This document shows, piece after piece, positions 35,601 through 46,700 of a DNA stretch of 50,999 nt. A model generated the notes under the pieces. That model did no database searches. It saw only the letters and a program-made list of their open reading frames with translations, and had not been told where the DNA came from. The stretch covers positions 1-50,999 of the forward strand of contig QANT01003023.1 of the NCBI GenBank assembly GCA_003254885.1, in the 5' to 3' direction. Both the position numbers and the translations under genes were made by a program. Origin of the DNA: Purshia tridentata. Its lineage: Eukaryota > Streptophyta > Magnoliopsida > Rosales > Rosaceae. Every line of letters starts with the position of its first letter. Position 1 is the first letter of the stretch.

Positions 35601-35653
35601 GCTTCTTCCTCTCGACTCTGGCCATGCTTATTGCTACTCATTTCCTGCTCTGA
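29634..35653 (+). CDS. GPI-anchored glycerophosphodiester phosphodiesterase-like protein (SHV3/GDPDL)
   Basis: Cell-surface protein of the SHV3/GDPDL family, which affects cell-wall organisation and root-hair integrity in Arabidopsis. Nine exons: 29634-29745, 30421-30714, 31907-32022, 32153-32654, 32990-33028, 33180-33464, 33984-34126, 34542-35025, 35352-35653. Total 758 aa, the usual family length. Residues 1-24 are a signal peptide ([18 protein letters not shown]). GDPD domain 1 begins near residue 42 ([21 protein letters not shown]) and GDPD domain 2 near 357 ([29 protein letters not shown]). A Pro/Ser-rich stretch follows, and a hydrophobic C-terminus ([18 protein letters not shown]) fits a GPI-anchor signal. 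Many NxS/T sites suggest N-glycosylation. Domain 1 has Arg where bacterial GDPD enzymes have the catalytic His, as in SHV3; domain 2 keeps His. Which GDPDL paralogue this is cannot be fixed by eye. Confidence 0.94.
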
Positions 35654-37598
35654 AACTCTGAGGCCATTCACTCAATAGTGTGTGGTCTTGTAATCTTCTC
35701 CATCTCATGGCTCTTGCTTGGAGCTTTTTTGCTGAATGAATGCACGGCTGATCAATTTTTTATTTTCGACATTATTACTGAACAGCTGTGAATTCAATTG
35801 CTTTTGATGTTGTAGGTAATGTTCATTCTTCGCCCTCGTAAATTAAGGATATACATACTATGAAACTACGTAGAGGTAGATGTCGTGATGATTTTATTTA
35901 TTGTATGCAGCATTTTTCTGATTTTTGTTTTGTTTCTGAAAGACTTAATAATATTCTTTGGTGTGTATTATAAAATATAGAAATCGGGGATACTTGTAAA
36001 TTTTTCTTCCAATTTTTTTTTTGAGCGACTTGTTGGTATTTGATATTTTCTCATAGGTATTAAGAATATATCCAAGAATTTAATCATACTTTCATCCCAA
36101 AAGTGAAGCAACCAACAGATCCAGACCTTTTTAATTTTAGTTATGTATTTATTATCCAAGAGTATAGAGTAAAAGATAAAATGAATTTATATAATCCTAG
36201 AAGTTATATTACCTGGTTAGAAAATGAAATGAGAATCCAAATCCAATTATGACCGTCTTTTATCATGATTTCTTTTCCGGTTCTCTAGCAGGGTACGTAA
36301 TTATATAGGCCATAGGCTTGTTAAATGAGTTGGGTCGGGCCAGGTAAGTCCAGCAGAGGGCGTAAGCCCCACCCGGCCTTGAGCTCTTTCGGCCCTAATG
36401 GCTGGCTGGACAAGCCGAGTTGCCACCAAATCTCACCACAAATGTCACTTTAGCTGTTAGGTAAAAGATTTGATTTTAACGTTGTGCAAATTGCTTGGCT
36501 TCTTTAGGTCACATGATTGGTCTGTGCTTGCTGTGTTATTCTCAGCCTCCTTTAGATTGTGTTCAATTTTTATTTGAGGACTGCATTGGCCTCTCTCACA
36601 CTCAAAAATAATCCACGTGTTATAATATTGGTGGACGACAAATTTATAAATTTAGGGTTGGATTTTAGATATTAATAATTGTACACATGTTATAACTCTA
36701 ATGAATAATTCTATTTGTACACACTTAATTGACCAGCCACATTTACTAACCACCTTATATGGTGGCTGATGTGGTCATGCCATGTTAATTAATAAAATGA
36801 ATTGACATGAATTTTAAATTTTAATTATTTGCATATCAGCTCAACCTCATCTGTTATATAAGGTGGTCAGCTAATCTGGTGAAGTGGGTATTGTATAAAT
36901 AGCATTAGTCAATTCTAATTGATTAATCACACACTGCCACATGATATATGATCACACAGAATAATTTTTCAAATTTGTGTGAGGTTGTTGGGTATCATGT
37001 GGCACAGTCAGACCTATTTAAAAGATGACATTAGTCCAAAATAACTTAAATTATTAATTATATTAAAAAACATATCATAAAATTTGATCCGGATCCTCTT
37101 TTAAATGGGTTTTTTGGGCATTGCCCGGAAGGAACAATTCTCACAAATATTTCAACTGGAGAGGATAAAAAGAGGAGCAAATGAAGAGAAATAATCCATA
37201 ATAATATTTGAGATATCGTTTTTTATATGAAACAAACAAAAATGGCATTTTAAGGTGTAAAAATCTACCTTAAGAAAGAAAAAACATTATGAAACCATCA
37301 ACAAGGAAATTCTACTATATGTGGTAATTCCATCATATTCAATAATTAAATTTTGCATTAAAATGGCCAAAAAAAAAAAATTTGCATTAAAACGTACCTT
37401 ATACGTACAATTGGCATTCGATAGGTCCAACAACCATGGAAACTCTATCTGGATTCTTGTACGTGATTATAGGTGAAAAATTCTAGTCCTTCTGACGTGG
37501 TATCTACTTCAAATTTCCTTCTATTACGGAGAGAAAAAATACCAAAAACAAAATGCCATGATTTTATCTACCATTAAATTTGATCTACACAAACACCC
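35654..37598. other. Spacer between GDPDL and first polygalacturonase
   Basis: Contains the GDPDL 3' UTR, a GC-rich patch with gggtcgggcc and cccggcc words (36328-36420) that looks like a transposon remnant, and an inverted-repeat element (36711-36905). No gene is supported. Confidence 0.5.
36711..36905. mobile_element. MITE-like inverted-repeat element
   Basis: The left part (ctatttgtacacac...accaccttatat, 36711 on) is matched in reverse complement by the right part (atataaggtggt...ttgtataaatag, to about 36902). The middle is AT-rich. The arms are imperfect (about 50 bp) and no clear target duplication was found, so class and edges are uncertain. Confidence 0.55.
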
Positions 37599-37605
37599 TA
37601 TATAA
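37599..37605 (+). promoter_or_regulatory. TATA box of polygalacturonase copy 1
   Basis: CCCTATATAAGAAC, 75 bases upstream of the ATG at 37680. The surrounding sequence is conserved in copy 2, where the same place reads CCCAATATAAGAAC. Confidence 0.7.
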
Positions 37606-37679
37606 GAACAAAGAAACCATATACCAAACATTGTATGCATTTGAATAGAAAAAGATCGAGCTAGTAACAACAAAAAACA

Positions 37680-39551
37680 ATGGGCTCGAGCTTGGCTATC
37701 CCATGTGTTTGCTTAGTGTTCTTGCTAGCATCCATTACCAAAGCTCGAGCTCAGAGTACGGTTTTCGATGTAACCAAATATGGTGCTGGTGCAAATGAAA
37801 AAACTGATTGCAGCAAGGTAATGTTATCTTATTTAAGATTGTGTTTGTCTGTATTGCAAACATTGTATATATATATACAAATAGATTTAAGGGTTTAAAA
37901 ATCTGTACTTTTTATATATATACCACATATGTTTTTACCATAAAATTCTCTCATTTTGATTCAAAATATGGTAATGATCGAAGATATATATGTGAAATTT
38001 TTTGGTCATTTTTAAAATTTATTTTGTTATGTAGGCCTTGAGTGATGCATGGAATCAAGCTTGTCAAGCCAATGGAGGTGGTGTGGTGTTATTCCCAACA
38101 GGGACCTACTTGGTGGGCCCAGTGGTTTTAAAAGGCCTATGTAAGGGACCAATGGAGGTGAAGATACAGGGGACCCTACAGGCTCCCGCTAAATCTTCGG
38201 TTGATATTGACCATTGGATCAGCTTCCAATATGTGGATCACTTGGTGATTGGTGGAGGTGGATCGTTAAATGGCCAAGGACCCTCTGCTTGGTCCTACAA
38301 CAACTGCAGAAAAGATCCACATTGCAAGCGACTTCCTACTGTAAGTACTTAATTATTAACCCTACCAATGGTTCTCATTTTGTTAATTAATTTGGATCAA
38401 GATCTTCTCCTTGTTTTGACTGTCATTGACTTATAATCTAAATACTCTATTGGAATGTGTTTTTGAGTATTACTATCAACCCTAAATAGAATTCAAATGG
38501 ACCAATATGTAGAATAAGTCAATATATATGAGGAGATAATCCAAATTCTGATGGACATGATGGATGAATTTTTGTATGATCTCTTTTCATATACATTTGG
38601 ATCTCGTCATGTATTATTTTTGTTCAGTCATTGAGATTCGATTTCGTGAGCAACGCAAACATAAACCACATCACATCGATAAACAGCAAGAACGTCCACA
38701 TCAACCTCTTTGCATGCCATGCCATGACTCTCAGCAACATCAACATATCAGCTCCCGGCGACAGCCCCAACACCGATGGCATCCACATCGGCGGATCGCA
38801 CGATATCCAGATCCTGGAGTCGGTGATCTCCACAGGTGACGACTGCATTTCCTTTAGCTCAGGATCCAACAACATCAGCATTCGTGGAGTTCACTGTGGG
38901 CCCGGCCATGGCATCAGCATTGGAAGCCTTGGCAAATCTGCTGGTGAGGATATTTCGGGTTTAGACATCAGGAACTGCACCTTTAAGGGTACCCAAAATG
39001 GAGTCAGAATCAAGACATGGGCTCCTTCTCAACCAGGCACTGTTTCAAATCTTAAGTTTGAACACATTCAGATGGATAATGTCAACAATCCCATCATCAT
39101 TGATCAACAATATTGCCCTTCTGGTGGTTGTAATGCAATGGTAAGTATATCTATCTGCTTTTATTTGCTTTTTTCACTTTTAATCATATATAGATTACAG
39201 ATTAAAGGATTATATTAATGTGACATTATACTTTCAAAAAGTATTATGAATCCAATAGAGAATATGAACACTACTCTTGTTCTGATAAAAACTATTAGAA
39301 ATGGGGTTAATCTCTTTGATCGTCTGCAGGAAGCCTCCCAAGTTAAGATCAAAGATGTGAAGTTCAAGGACATTTGGGGAAGTTCAAGCTCAGAGGTTGC
39401 AGTTACTCTAAAATGTAGCCAAACAAAACCTTGCGAGGAGATTGAGCTGAAGGACATCAACCTAGCATACGGCAAGGAATCAGCAACTTCTTCCTGTTCA
39501 AACGTAAAAGGCAAAGCTTATGGCGTACAAAAACCCCGCGCTTGCATATGA
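37680..39551 (+). CDS. Polygalacturonase (GH28), pollen-type exo-PG, tandem copy 1
   Basis: Secreted enzyme hydrolysing alpha-1,4-galacturonic acid linkages of pectin in the cell wall. Four exons: 37680-37817, 38035-38340, 38628-39140, 39330-39551; all borders GT-AG, 392 aa. Residues 1-24 are a signal peptide (LAIPCVCLVFLLASITKARA). All four GH28 signatures are present: SPNTDG (Asp198), TGDDC (Asp219/Asp220), CGPGHGIS (His242) and RIK (Arg275/Lys277), so it should be active. The overall sequence (ALSDAWNQAC.., GTYLVGPVVLKGLCKGP.., DQQYCPSGGC) is of the pollen exopolygalacturonase group. It has a closely similar neighbour 3.47 kb downstream in the same orientation. The start matches copy 2 exactly (MGSSLAI). 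Pollen expression is inferred from family only. Confidence 0.95.
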
Positions 39552-41148
39552 TCGAACGCACTGCATGCGCGCTATCAGCTGCTACAATACATCATATATA
39601 TACACACTAATATCTAAAACTCAAACTTTATCGATCTATGTCTCTTCACTATTTTCTTGTATTGTCTCATCATCACTGCCTATTTTTATGGTAAATTATT
39701 ATTTTTGCGTACTCCCTTACTCTCTCTCTCTCCCCCTCAATTTCTCTCAAACTCTTAACGTACGTGGGTATATCACTATTATTATTATACATGAATTACA
39801 TTACTCATACATTGTAAATTCATGAACTATCTCTTATATTGGATTTGATCGATACTTGTAATATGTATCCAATTACAACCCATTATGTTTAACACATTTT
39901 TAGTTGAATGGGTGGAACATATGCCTCATTTACATGGCTTGTAACTGTGGATTCATGGGGAACATTGATGGGTGGTAAAGATTTGTCACAATTTGTTAGT
40001 TCATATATATTAAAAGCAATCTCTACAAAACGTAATGTTTTATACCATAAAGTAATCAATACTAAATTGGCCAATGGCCATTTAGTAGTGGTGACACTTA
40101 TTTTTTCTTTTATGGGAGGAAGTCCGACCATCTAGAATTTAAATTTTATAAACGACAATTGATTAATAATAAAAAATCCTAACTTGTAAGCTACCGTTAA
40201 ACCTCCTATTTAATGTACACTATTAATACCTCAATAACCTCTAATCAACGACACAAAAACTAAAATAATTTAAAATTAAATTAAATTGTTATTGACCACC
40301 TTGAAGTTTGCATAATTTAGTACTTTAAAATCTGGACGAACCAATTTGTATGTAACCAATTTGATATCTGCCATTTGGCAATAAAACAAGAGTCTTTGAA
40401 AGCCCAAGTGGGTGACTAAGTACGGGTGGGCATAAACCCGGCCATGCTCGTATTGAGTCCACTTTACATAAATTGACCCGCAAGCAAAAAAAATCCACCT
40501 AAGTTGTCTAAACGAGTCAGTTACGGGTTTGGGGTCTAGCCCACCTGTATGTAACCGCGAATAATTTATTTTATATTATTTTAGTGTATATTTATTAATT
40601 ATTATAATAAGTATTTTTTTTCAATCCCAATCCTCAAACTCCCCATCTGGTGATTCTCCCTCTCAATCTCTCTTCTTTGTCGAGGTCCATAATCCAAAAC
40701 CTAACCCTCAAAACCTTAAATATGTGTTTATAAGTAAAACTATACACCATTTAATTTGAAATCTCTATAATATAACCTAAAAAGTTAAAACCTTAATATA
40801 AAATCTCCCTAAATTTTAAAATATGGTTTTCACAGTACAAAATGAAGAAAGAATACAAATATAGTCTTATTTTGTTCCTTTTTTTTTTTGATAGCTTATA
40901 TTTGTTCTTTTGAGTTTTGACATTGTACGTATATAGTTTCCTTCTATCTTCTGCATTCTTATTAATTTGGGAGAACAGAATCTCTTAATACTCCCTTAAA
41001 GAAATTTAATTAAAACATATCGAAAACAAAATCCCATGGTTTATCATACCATTAATTTCTAGCTACACAAACACCCAATATAAGAACACAGAAACTATAA
41101 CAAATATTATACACATATGAATTGAAGAATAGCTAGCAACAAAAAACA
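39552..41148. other. Spacer between the two polygalacturonase copies
   Basis: Copy 1 3' UTR, then AT-rich sequence. At about 40424-40555 there is a patch with gggtgggcataaacccg and gggtttggggtctagccc, words seen in remnants of hAT-type elements (low confidence). The last 130 bases before 41149 are similar to the promoter of copy 1; the position equivalent to its TATA box is AATATAAG at 41077-41084. Confidence 0.5.
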
Positions 41149-42875
41149 ATGGGCTCGAGCTTGGCTATCCAATGTGTTTGCTTAGTGTTCTTGCTAGTAT
41201 TCATTACCAAAGTTCGAGCTCAGAATACGACCTTTGATGTGACCAAATACGGGGCCGTTGCAGATGAAAAAACTGATTGCAGCAAGGTAATGTTATTGTA
41301 AGAGTTCGTCTTAATTAGTACAAATATTGTAATTGTATGATATATAAACATATTTAAACATATTTATTAATGGTTCAGAAAGTTATACTCTTGTATAGAA
41401 AATAAATTTCGTCAAATTCTAAGGCTTAAAAATGTGTTTGTCACGCATATATATTTGTATTATAGAGTTTTCTCTGATTTTAATTCAAAATATTGTGATG
41501 AGTATGTAAAAAAATTTTGGTTATTTATTTAATTATTAGATTTATTTTGTTTTGTAGGCCTTGAGTGATGCATGGAATCAAGCTTGTCAAGCCAATGGAG
41601 GTGGTGTTGTGTTATTCCCAACAGGGACCTACTTGGTGGGCCCAGTGGTTCTAAAAGGCCTATGCAAGGGACCTACTGGGTTGAAGCTACAGGGTACCCT
41701 TAAGGCTCCTGCTCAGGTGGAATCTTCGGTTGATATTGACCATTGGATCAGCTTCCAATACGTGGATCAGTTGGTGATTGATGGGGGTGGGTCGTTGGAT
41801 GGCCAAGGACCCTCTGCTTGGCCCTATAACGATTGCAAAGAGAATTCAAAATGCAAGCTACTTCCTGCTGTAAGTTTTTAATTGCACTGATCTATTGGTT
41901 CTATAGATCCTAGGCTAGCTGGGTTGGGCAAGGCCGGAGTTGAGATTTTTTTCTTTAATAAATACTCATAAAATGGTTATCTCTAACTATATATATGCAT
42001 GAGGTCTCGTTAATTTAACATATTTTACATCTCTTATAACATGTATGAAAATCACACTATATATATATAACTATGAGTAGTCCTATAACAAGTCGTGGAA
42101 AATAAGTCACAATTAACCATCAACTCATGCAATAAATTTTACATTATATATCAAAATGATCGATATATATATGGTAAAAAACCATTGTCGTTTTAAAACC
42201 TACAAAAATTTTCAAGCAAAGATTATTATTTATTTGTTCATATATGCAAATATGATTGTTAACATTAATGCTTGCTATATTTCTTCATTTTTGTTCAGTC
42301 GTTGAGATTCGATTTCGTGAACAATTCAAACATAAACCACATAACATCGATGAACAGCAAGAGCGTCCACATCAACCTCTTCGCATGCCATGCCATAACC
42401 CTCAGCAACATCAACATATCGGCTCCCGGCGACAGCCCCAACACCGACGGAATCCACATCGGCGGATCGCGTGACATCCAGATCCGGGACTCGGTGATCG
42501 CCACAGGGGACGACTGCGTCTCCTTCAGCTCAGGGTCCAACAACATCAACATAAGTGGGGTCCACTGTGGGCCTGGCCATGGAATCAGCATTGGAAGCCT
42601 TGGCAAAACTGCTGGTGATGATGTTTCGGATTTAGACATTAGAAACTGCACCTTTAAAAGGACTCAGAATGGGGTCAGAATCAAGACTTGGGCTCCCTCC
42701 GAACCAGGCAGTGTTTCACATCTTAACTTTGAGCACATTCAGATGGATAATGTGAACAACCCCATCATCATTGATCAACATTATTGCCCTTCTGGTGGCT
42801 GTAGTGAAAAGGTAAGCATATATCTATGATGTCTATATGTGCTTCTATATGATTTCTATATGTGACTAATATGAT

Positions 42876-42916
<41 letters not shown>

Positions 42917-43214
42917 CATGTAGGGTTACTCGAATTAATGCCATAGAATCTATTAGAAATGGGGTTAATCGATCTCGTTCATTTTTCTGCAGGATTCGTC
43001 CCAAGTTCATATTAAAGATGTGAAGTTCAAGGACATCTGGGGCAGTTCAAGCTCAGAGGTAGCAGTTGTTCTGAATTGTAGCAAAACAATACCTTGCGAG
43101 GAGATTGAGCTGAGTGACATCGACCTTACATACGGAAAAGGAACAGAAACTTCCTCCTGTTCGTACGTAAAAGGAAAAGCTTATGGCGCACAAAAACCCT
43201 CCTCTTGCATCTGA
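41149..43214 (+). CDS. Polygalacturonase (GH28), pollen-type exo-PG, tandem copy 2
   Basis: Second member of the tandem pair. Exons: 41149-41286, 41558-41869, 42299-42811, 42993-43214, giving 394 aa. Exons 1, 3 and 4 are the same length as in copy 1; exon 2 is 6 bases longer (PAQVESSV in place of PAKSSV). Signal peptide at 1-24. GH28 signatures are intact: SPNTDG (Asp200), TGDDC (Asp221/Asp222), GPGHGIS (His244), RIK (Arg277/Lys279). Differences from copy 1 are scattered substitutions, with no stop or frameshift, so both appear functional. Introns are much more diverged than exons. The third intron carries an (AT)n run. Substrate and secretion are as for copy 1. Confidence 0.95.
42881..42914 (+). 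repeat. (AT)n microsatellite in polygalacturonase copy 2 intron 3
   Basis: Seventeen AT units in the short last intron. The matching intron of copy 1 has no such run. Confidence 0.9.
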
Positions 43215-45612
43215 TCGAACGCACTGCTAGTAGGTGCTACAAATACAAATACAAATACATAAAATTTGATATATATCTGAAATGTTAGTCTAATTTTGGG
43301 TTTGGTCAGGGTTTCGACAGGTAGGACTGCTTTCTTGTATTGCCTCATGAGTCACCCCATTTGTAAGGAAATAATATTATTTTTACATTTTTATTCTCCC
43401 CTTGAAGTGGACAATAAAGGAAACAAATTTGAGCCATTAATTATTAGATTTGAAATTGATTCAGAATTAAACTATACTTCAGCAGCCGCACCAATAATTA
43501 CAGTATTGATTATATGAGATTCATAAGCGCCTAAGACTTTGTACAGTAAATCTTAAATCATAAGTTTTAAAACGACAATTTTATACTCCAAAACAATCAA
43601 TCTTAAATTTTAAACCCTAAACTAAATGTGGGAATGTTCGGGTCAGGCCCATATTGGCCAAATAACCGACCAACAAAGTTTGATGCATTCTCAAAATCAA
43701 CAACCAACCCGGCCGACTTTGGTGAGTCGGTTGTTAGGTAGGCAACCAACTTTGTCGCTTGATGTTGGGTCGGTTGTGGGTTGGCTCAATTTTTTTATTT
43801 TAAAATTCTTCTTTCCTAATAAAAAACATCACAAGTTAATTAATCGTCTCAAATAATTTGTTGCAACAACACAAACAACAATTTAAAAGAAACTACCCTG
43901 GGACTCAAAGACTATAAAATTTTCAGCTCAGGTTCCTATAACTTCCTATGAATTGATTCAATTGAATGATATACAACTCAAAGTCTCAAAGACTGTAAAA
44001 TTTCAACTGTGTAGATCATGTACTCTGTTGCTCTGAATCAGTCTCCTGTAATAAACTTTTCACATTTGTTAGTACTTCAAGACTTTAATCATTGCATTTG
44101 GCATAGAGGCAGTAAATGGTACTTCAAGTCTTCAAGCATCTGTTCGTATATATGCATATCAAAAACAAAATTAAAAAGGACTAAGGTTGTACTGAATTGC
44201 ATATCATGTCAGTACGTACCTGCTCTGGTTTTATTCTCATTTCTTTCATCACTCACTAATATGATATTTCTTTCAACCCACATAACATAAGGCAACTTGC
44301 CCCAAGAACAACCGCAAGATAAAAAAAGTTGTTTACATTAATCTCCCATTTCCTTCAATATGTGTCAAATTTTCTTCTTTATGCTTGCTATTGCCATCTT
44401 ATGCAATGTTTCATAACTTGGCTTCTTCATCTTCTTTTCTAACAACGTACTTGAATAGCCAACAATTACTTGAATACCAAGTGGACGATGAGTGTTTTAG
44501 AAGCACTTATAGTTTGAGAGTGGCTTCATAAATAACACCTTCAAATAGGAGACAAACTTCCTGGCATTAATTCTCCCAATCCAAAGTATTCGGACAACTA
44601 GCTAGTGTTGTCATCTTGCCAACGAGTATAATAGTCATGCTACATACTAAAAGAGTTAATTTCCTGATATCTAAAACAATAAGTATTTTTCTTTGATAAC
44701 TTTTAGGCAAAATTAGGATATACTATTTTGGGTCATCTCACCGTCAGTATCTTGTTCTTCCTTCCTTTGTTAATTTGTCTTGCAAGAACAATTGTTTTAG
44801 AGAAATATCCATTGATCATGATCGGACAAAAAATAAGAGACACAAAAACTCGGTTTAGAAATTAGAAAATTCTCTCTTTCTGCGTAGAGATAGTTACTCG
44901 TCAAATCACATATACTTCTGCAATAAAATAATTTGGACAATCTTGATGGGACTAAAAATTGTAGGACTAGTGTAGCCGGCAAATTGTGTCCTAACTAAAT
45001 CAATGCGCTTTGACCCTAATTAAAATATAAAGTTTAACTTGCAAGTTTCAACAATGATAAGTTGTTTCTGTTTGTGCTTTTTCTCTTCCATTTATTCTGT
45101 AATGTACATGATTACATAATTATTATTGATACAAAACTGTCTATTGATGTAATTGGTAAGGATTACATAATTAATTAAATAATAACTGATTTGATCACAA
45201 TAGGGATGATTTGTAAATAATAATCTAAAAAAAGATAATTCTGCTAAAGATGAAAATGCACACAAAAAAAATTCAAAAGATAAAGACAATTAGCATTACT
45301 CTTTCGCACAATGGACAATGATGCCTACGTACCCGCTTACCGAATTGCATGTAGTAATAAAGATCAACAATCACAAATAACTGAGGCAGCACCTAAATAT
45401 ATATATATATATATATATTAATGGACTACTAACAAGAATTAATATTTTCCTCTGTCTCTGCGAGACTGCCACCCAGAATTCCAATAATGCATAACAATGC
45501 GGAATTGGATTCGTTAACTGTTCATGCATGTCTGCTTTTTATCTTTATGTATTTTTCTTTGGACCCATGATTAATATATTCCTTTTTTTGTAAGAAAACC
45601 AAATCAGTGCCT
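43215..45612. other. Spacer between polygalacturonase pair and MATE gene
   Basis: No gene recognised. At 43630-43790 there are repeated gtcggttg / ccgacc / ggccga words, probably a degraded transposable element. An (AT)n run lies near 45398-45419. The stretch 44330-44640 is less AT-rich but gave no readable protein on either strand. Confidence 0.5.
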
Positions 45613-45620
45613 TAATTTTG

Positions 45621-46022
45621 GGAAAAATGCTTGGGTCCTCAAGTTTGAGGACCAACCTTGTCCTCAAGCCCGCCAAAAGTCATAATTCCGCCGTGCCGGT
45701 TTAAAATCGGAATCGTTCAATTTTTAGATTACCTAATAAAGATCACCTCTACAAAAAATCAACTCAATCGGAAATCGTTTAGTTGTACAATTGTTAACGA
45801 ATAAATATAAGGTCATAGTTAAAAGATCAAACCATGTATCTATTGGTTAACAGTTATACAATCAAACGATTTCCGATTGAGTTGATTTTTTCCAGAAATG
45901 ATCTTTATTAGGTGATCTAAAATTTGAACGGTTTTGATCTTGAGCCGGCATGACAGAATTATAATTTTTAGCGGGCTTGAGGACAAGGTTGGTCCTCAAG
46001 CTTAAGGACCCAAGCATTGTCC
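45621..46022. mobile_element. Fold-back MITE, 402 bp, flanked by 8-9 bp target duplication
   Basis: Nearly the whole element is an inverted repeat with arms of about 180 bp. The left end ggaaaaatgcttgggtcct pairs with the right end aggacccaagcattgtcc, and tcaactcaatcggaaatcg pairs with cgatttccgattgagttga. A short loop lies around 45793-45848. It is flanked by TAATTTTG (45613-45620 and 46023-46030), extendable to 9 bases depending on where the end is drawn. It has no coding capacity. An 8-bp duplication would suggest a hAT-type origin, 9 bp a Mutator-type; I cannot choose. Confidence 0.88.
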
Positions 46023-46030
46023 TAATTTTG

Positions 46031-46700
46031 GTATCTAGCTATTAGCTAGCTAGTAATGCTGATTATGGACACCTTTCTGTATTTGTATGCCACTGATTTG
46101 ATTCGTCAATAAAACAGATCAAGAAAAGTCCAATATTCCCATAAAACATCAGTAATGAAGAAAATTGTACTTTATGCTGTTTATTTCTTAATTATGTGGA
46201 TTCCAGTTAGCTGGGAAAAGTATGTAGATTCCAGTTAGCTGGGAAAGTAAGAGAGCCACAAATAAAAAAGGGATAAATTTTTCAGATATAAAATATAAAT
46301 GGCGGTCTCTTGAGGCCGCAATTGATATATATATATCGGTTGAATGGATGGTGGTGGATTTTTTTATCGTTACTTTCGAATTGATTGGAAAATCAAATAT
46401 GGGAAAGACCCAGAAACCCACAGAGCCCACTACGGACATTCAATTATATAACTTGCATTAATAAGTATAAATTGTCATTTTCTTATTTTAATTTGGTTTG
46501 GTTTGGTTTATATAACTTTTAAAACATTAATTTATTTTCCTGCAAGAGCTTGGTACATATAAAAGCATCTTATGCGATTTCTCAGTGGAAGGATAGTTGA
46601 TACCTCACTAGCTCTAGCTTGTCCATGTTGTGAGTACTGCTGAGAGAATAAGAGTTTGAAAGAGAGGGATAGAGGGAGAGAGAGCTAGAGCTATAAAGCC
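46031..46700 (+). promoter_or_regulatory. Promoter and 5' UTR region of the MATE gene
   Basis: TATAAAA at 46558-46564, 137 bases before the ATG. A GA-rich 5' UTR tract (about 46660-46690) follows. Between 46197 and 46247 a short direct repeat (gattccagttagctgggaaa) occurs twice. Confidence 0.55.

Noticed and set aside
35249..35671. 140-codon minus-strand frame over the last GDPDL exon
   Set aside because: Antisense shadow of the Pro/Ser-rich linker; no recognisable domain.
38564..38839. His/Gln-rich frame inside polygalacturonase copy 1 (and 42256-42474 in copy 2)
   Set aside because: Out-of-frame reading of exon 3, present in both copies only because the exons are conserved.
44330..44640. 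Possible degraded gene between the polygalacturonases and the MATE gene
   Set aside because: Less AT-rich, but no frame on either strand gave a recognisable protein over more than a few residues.
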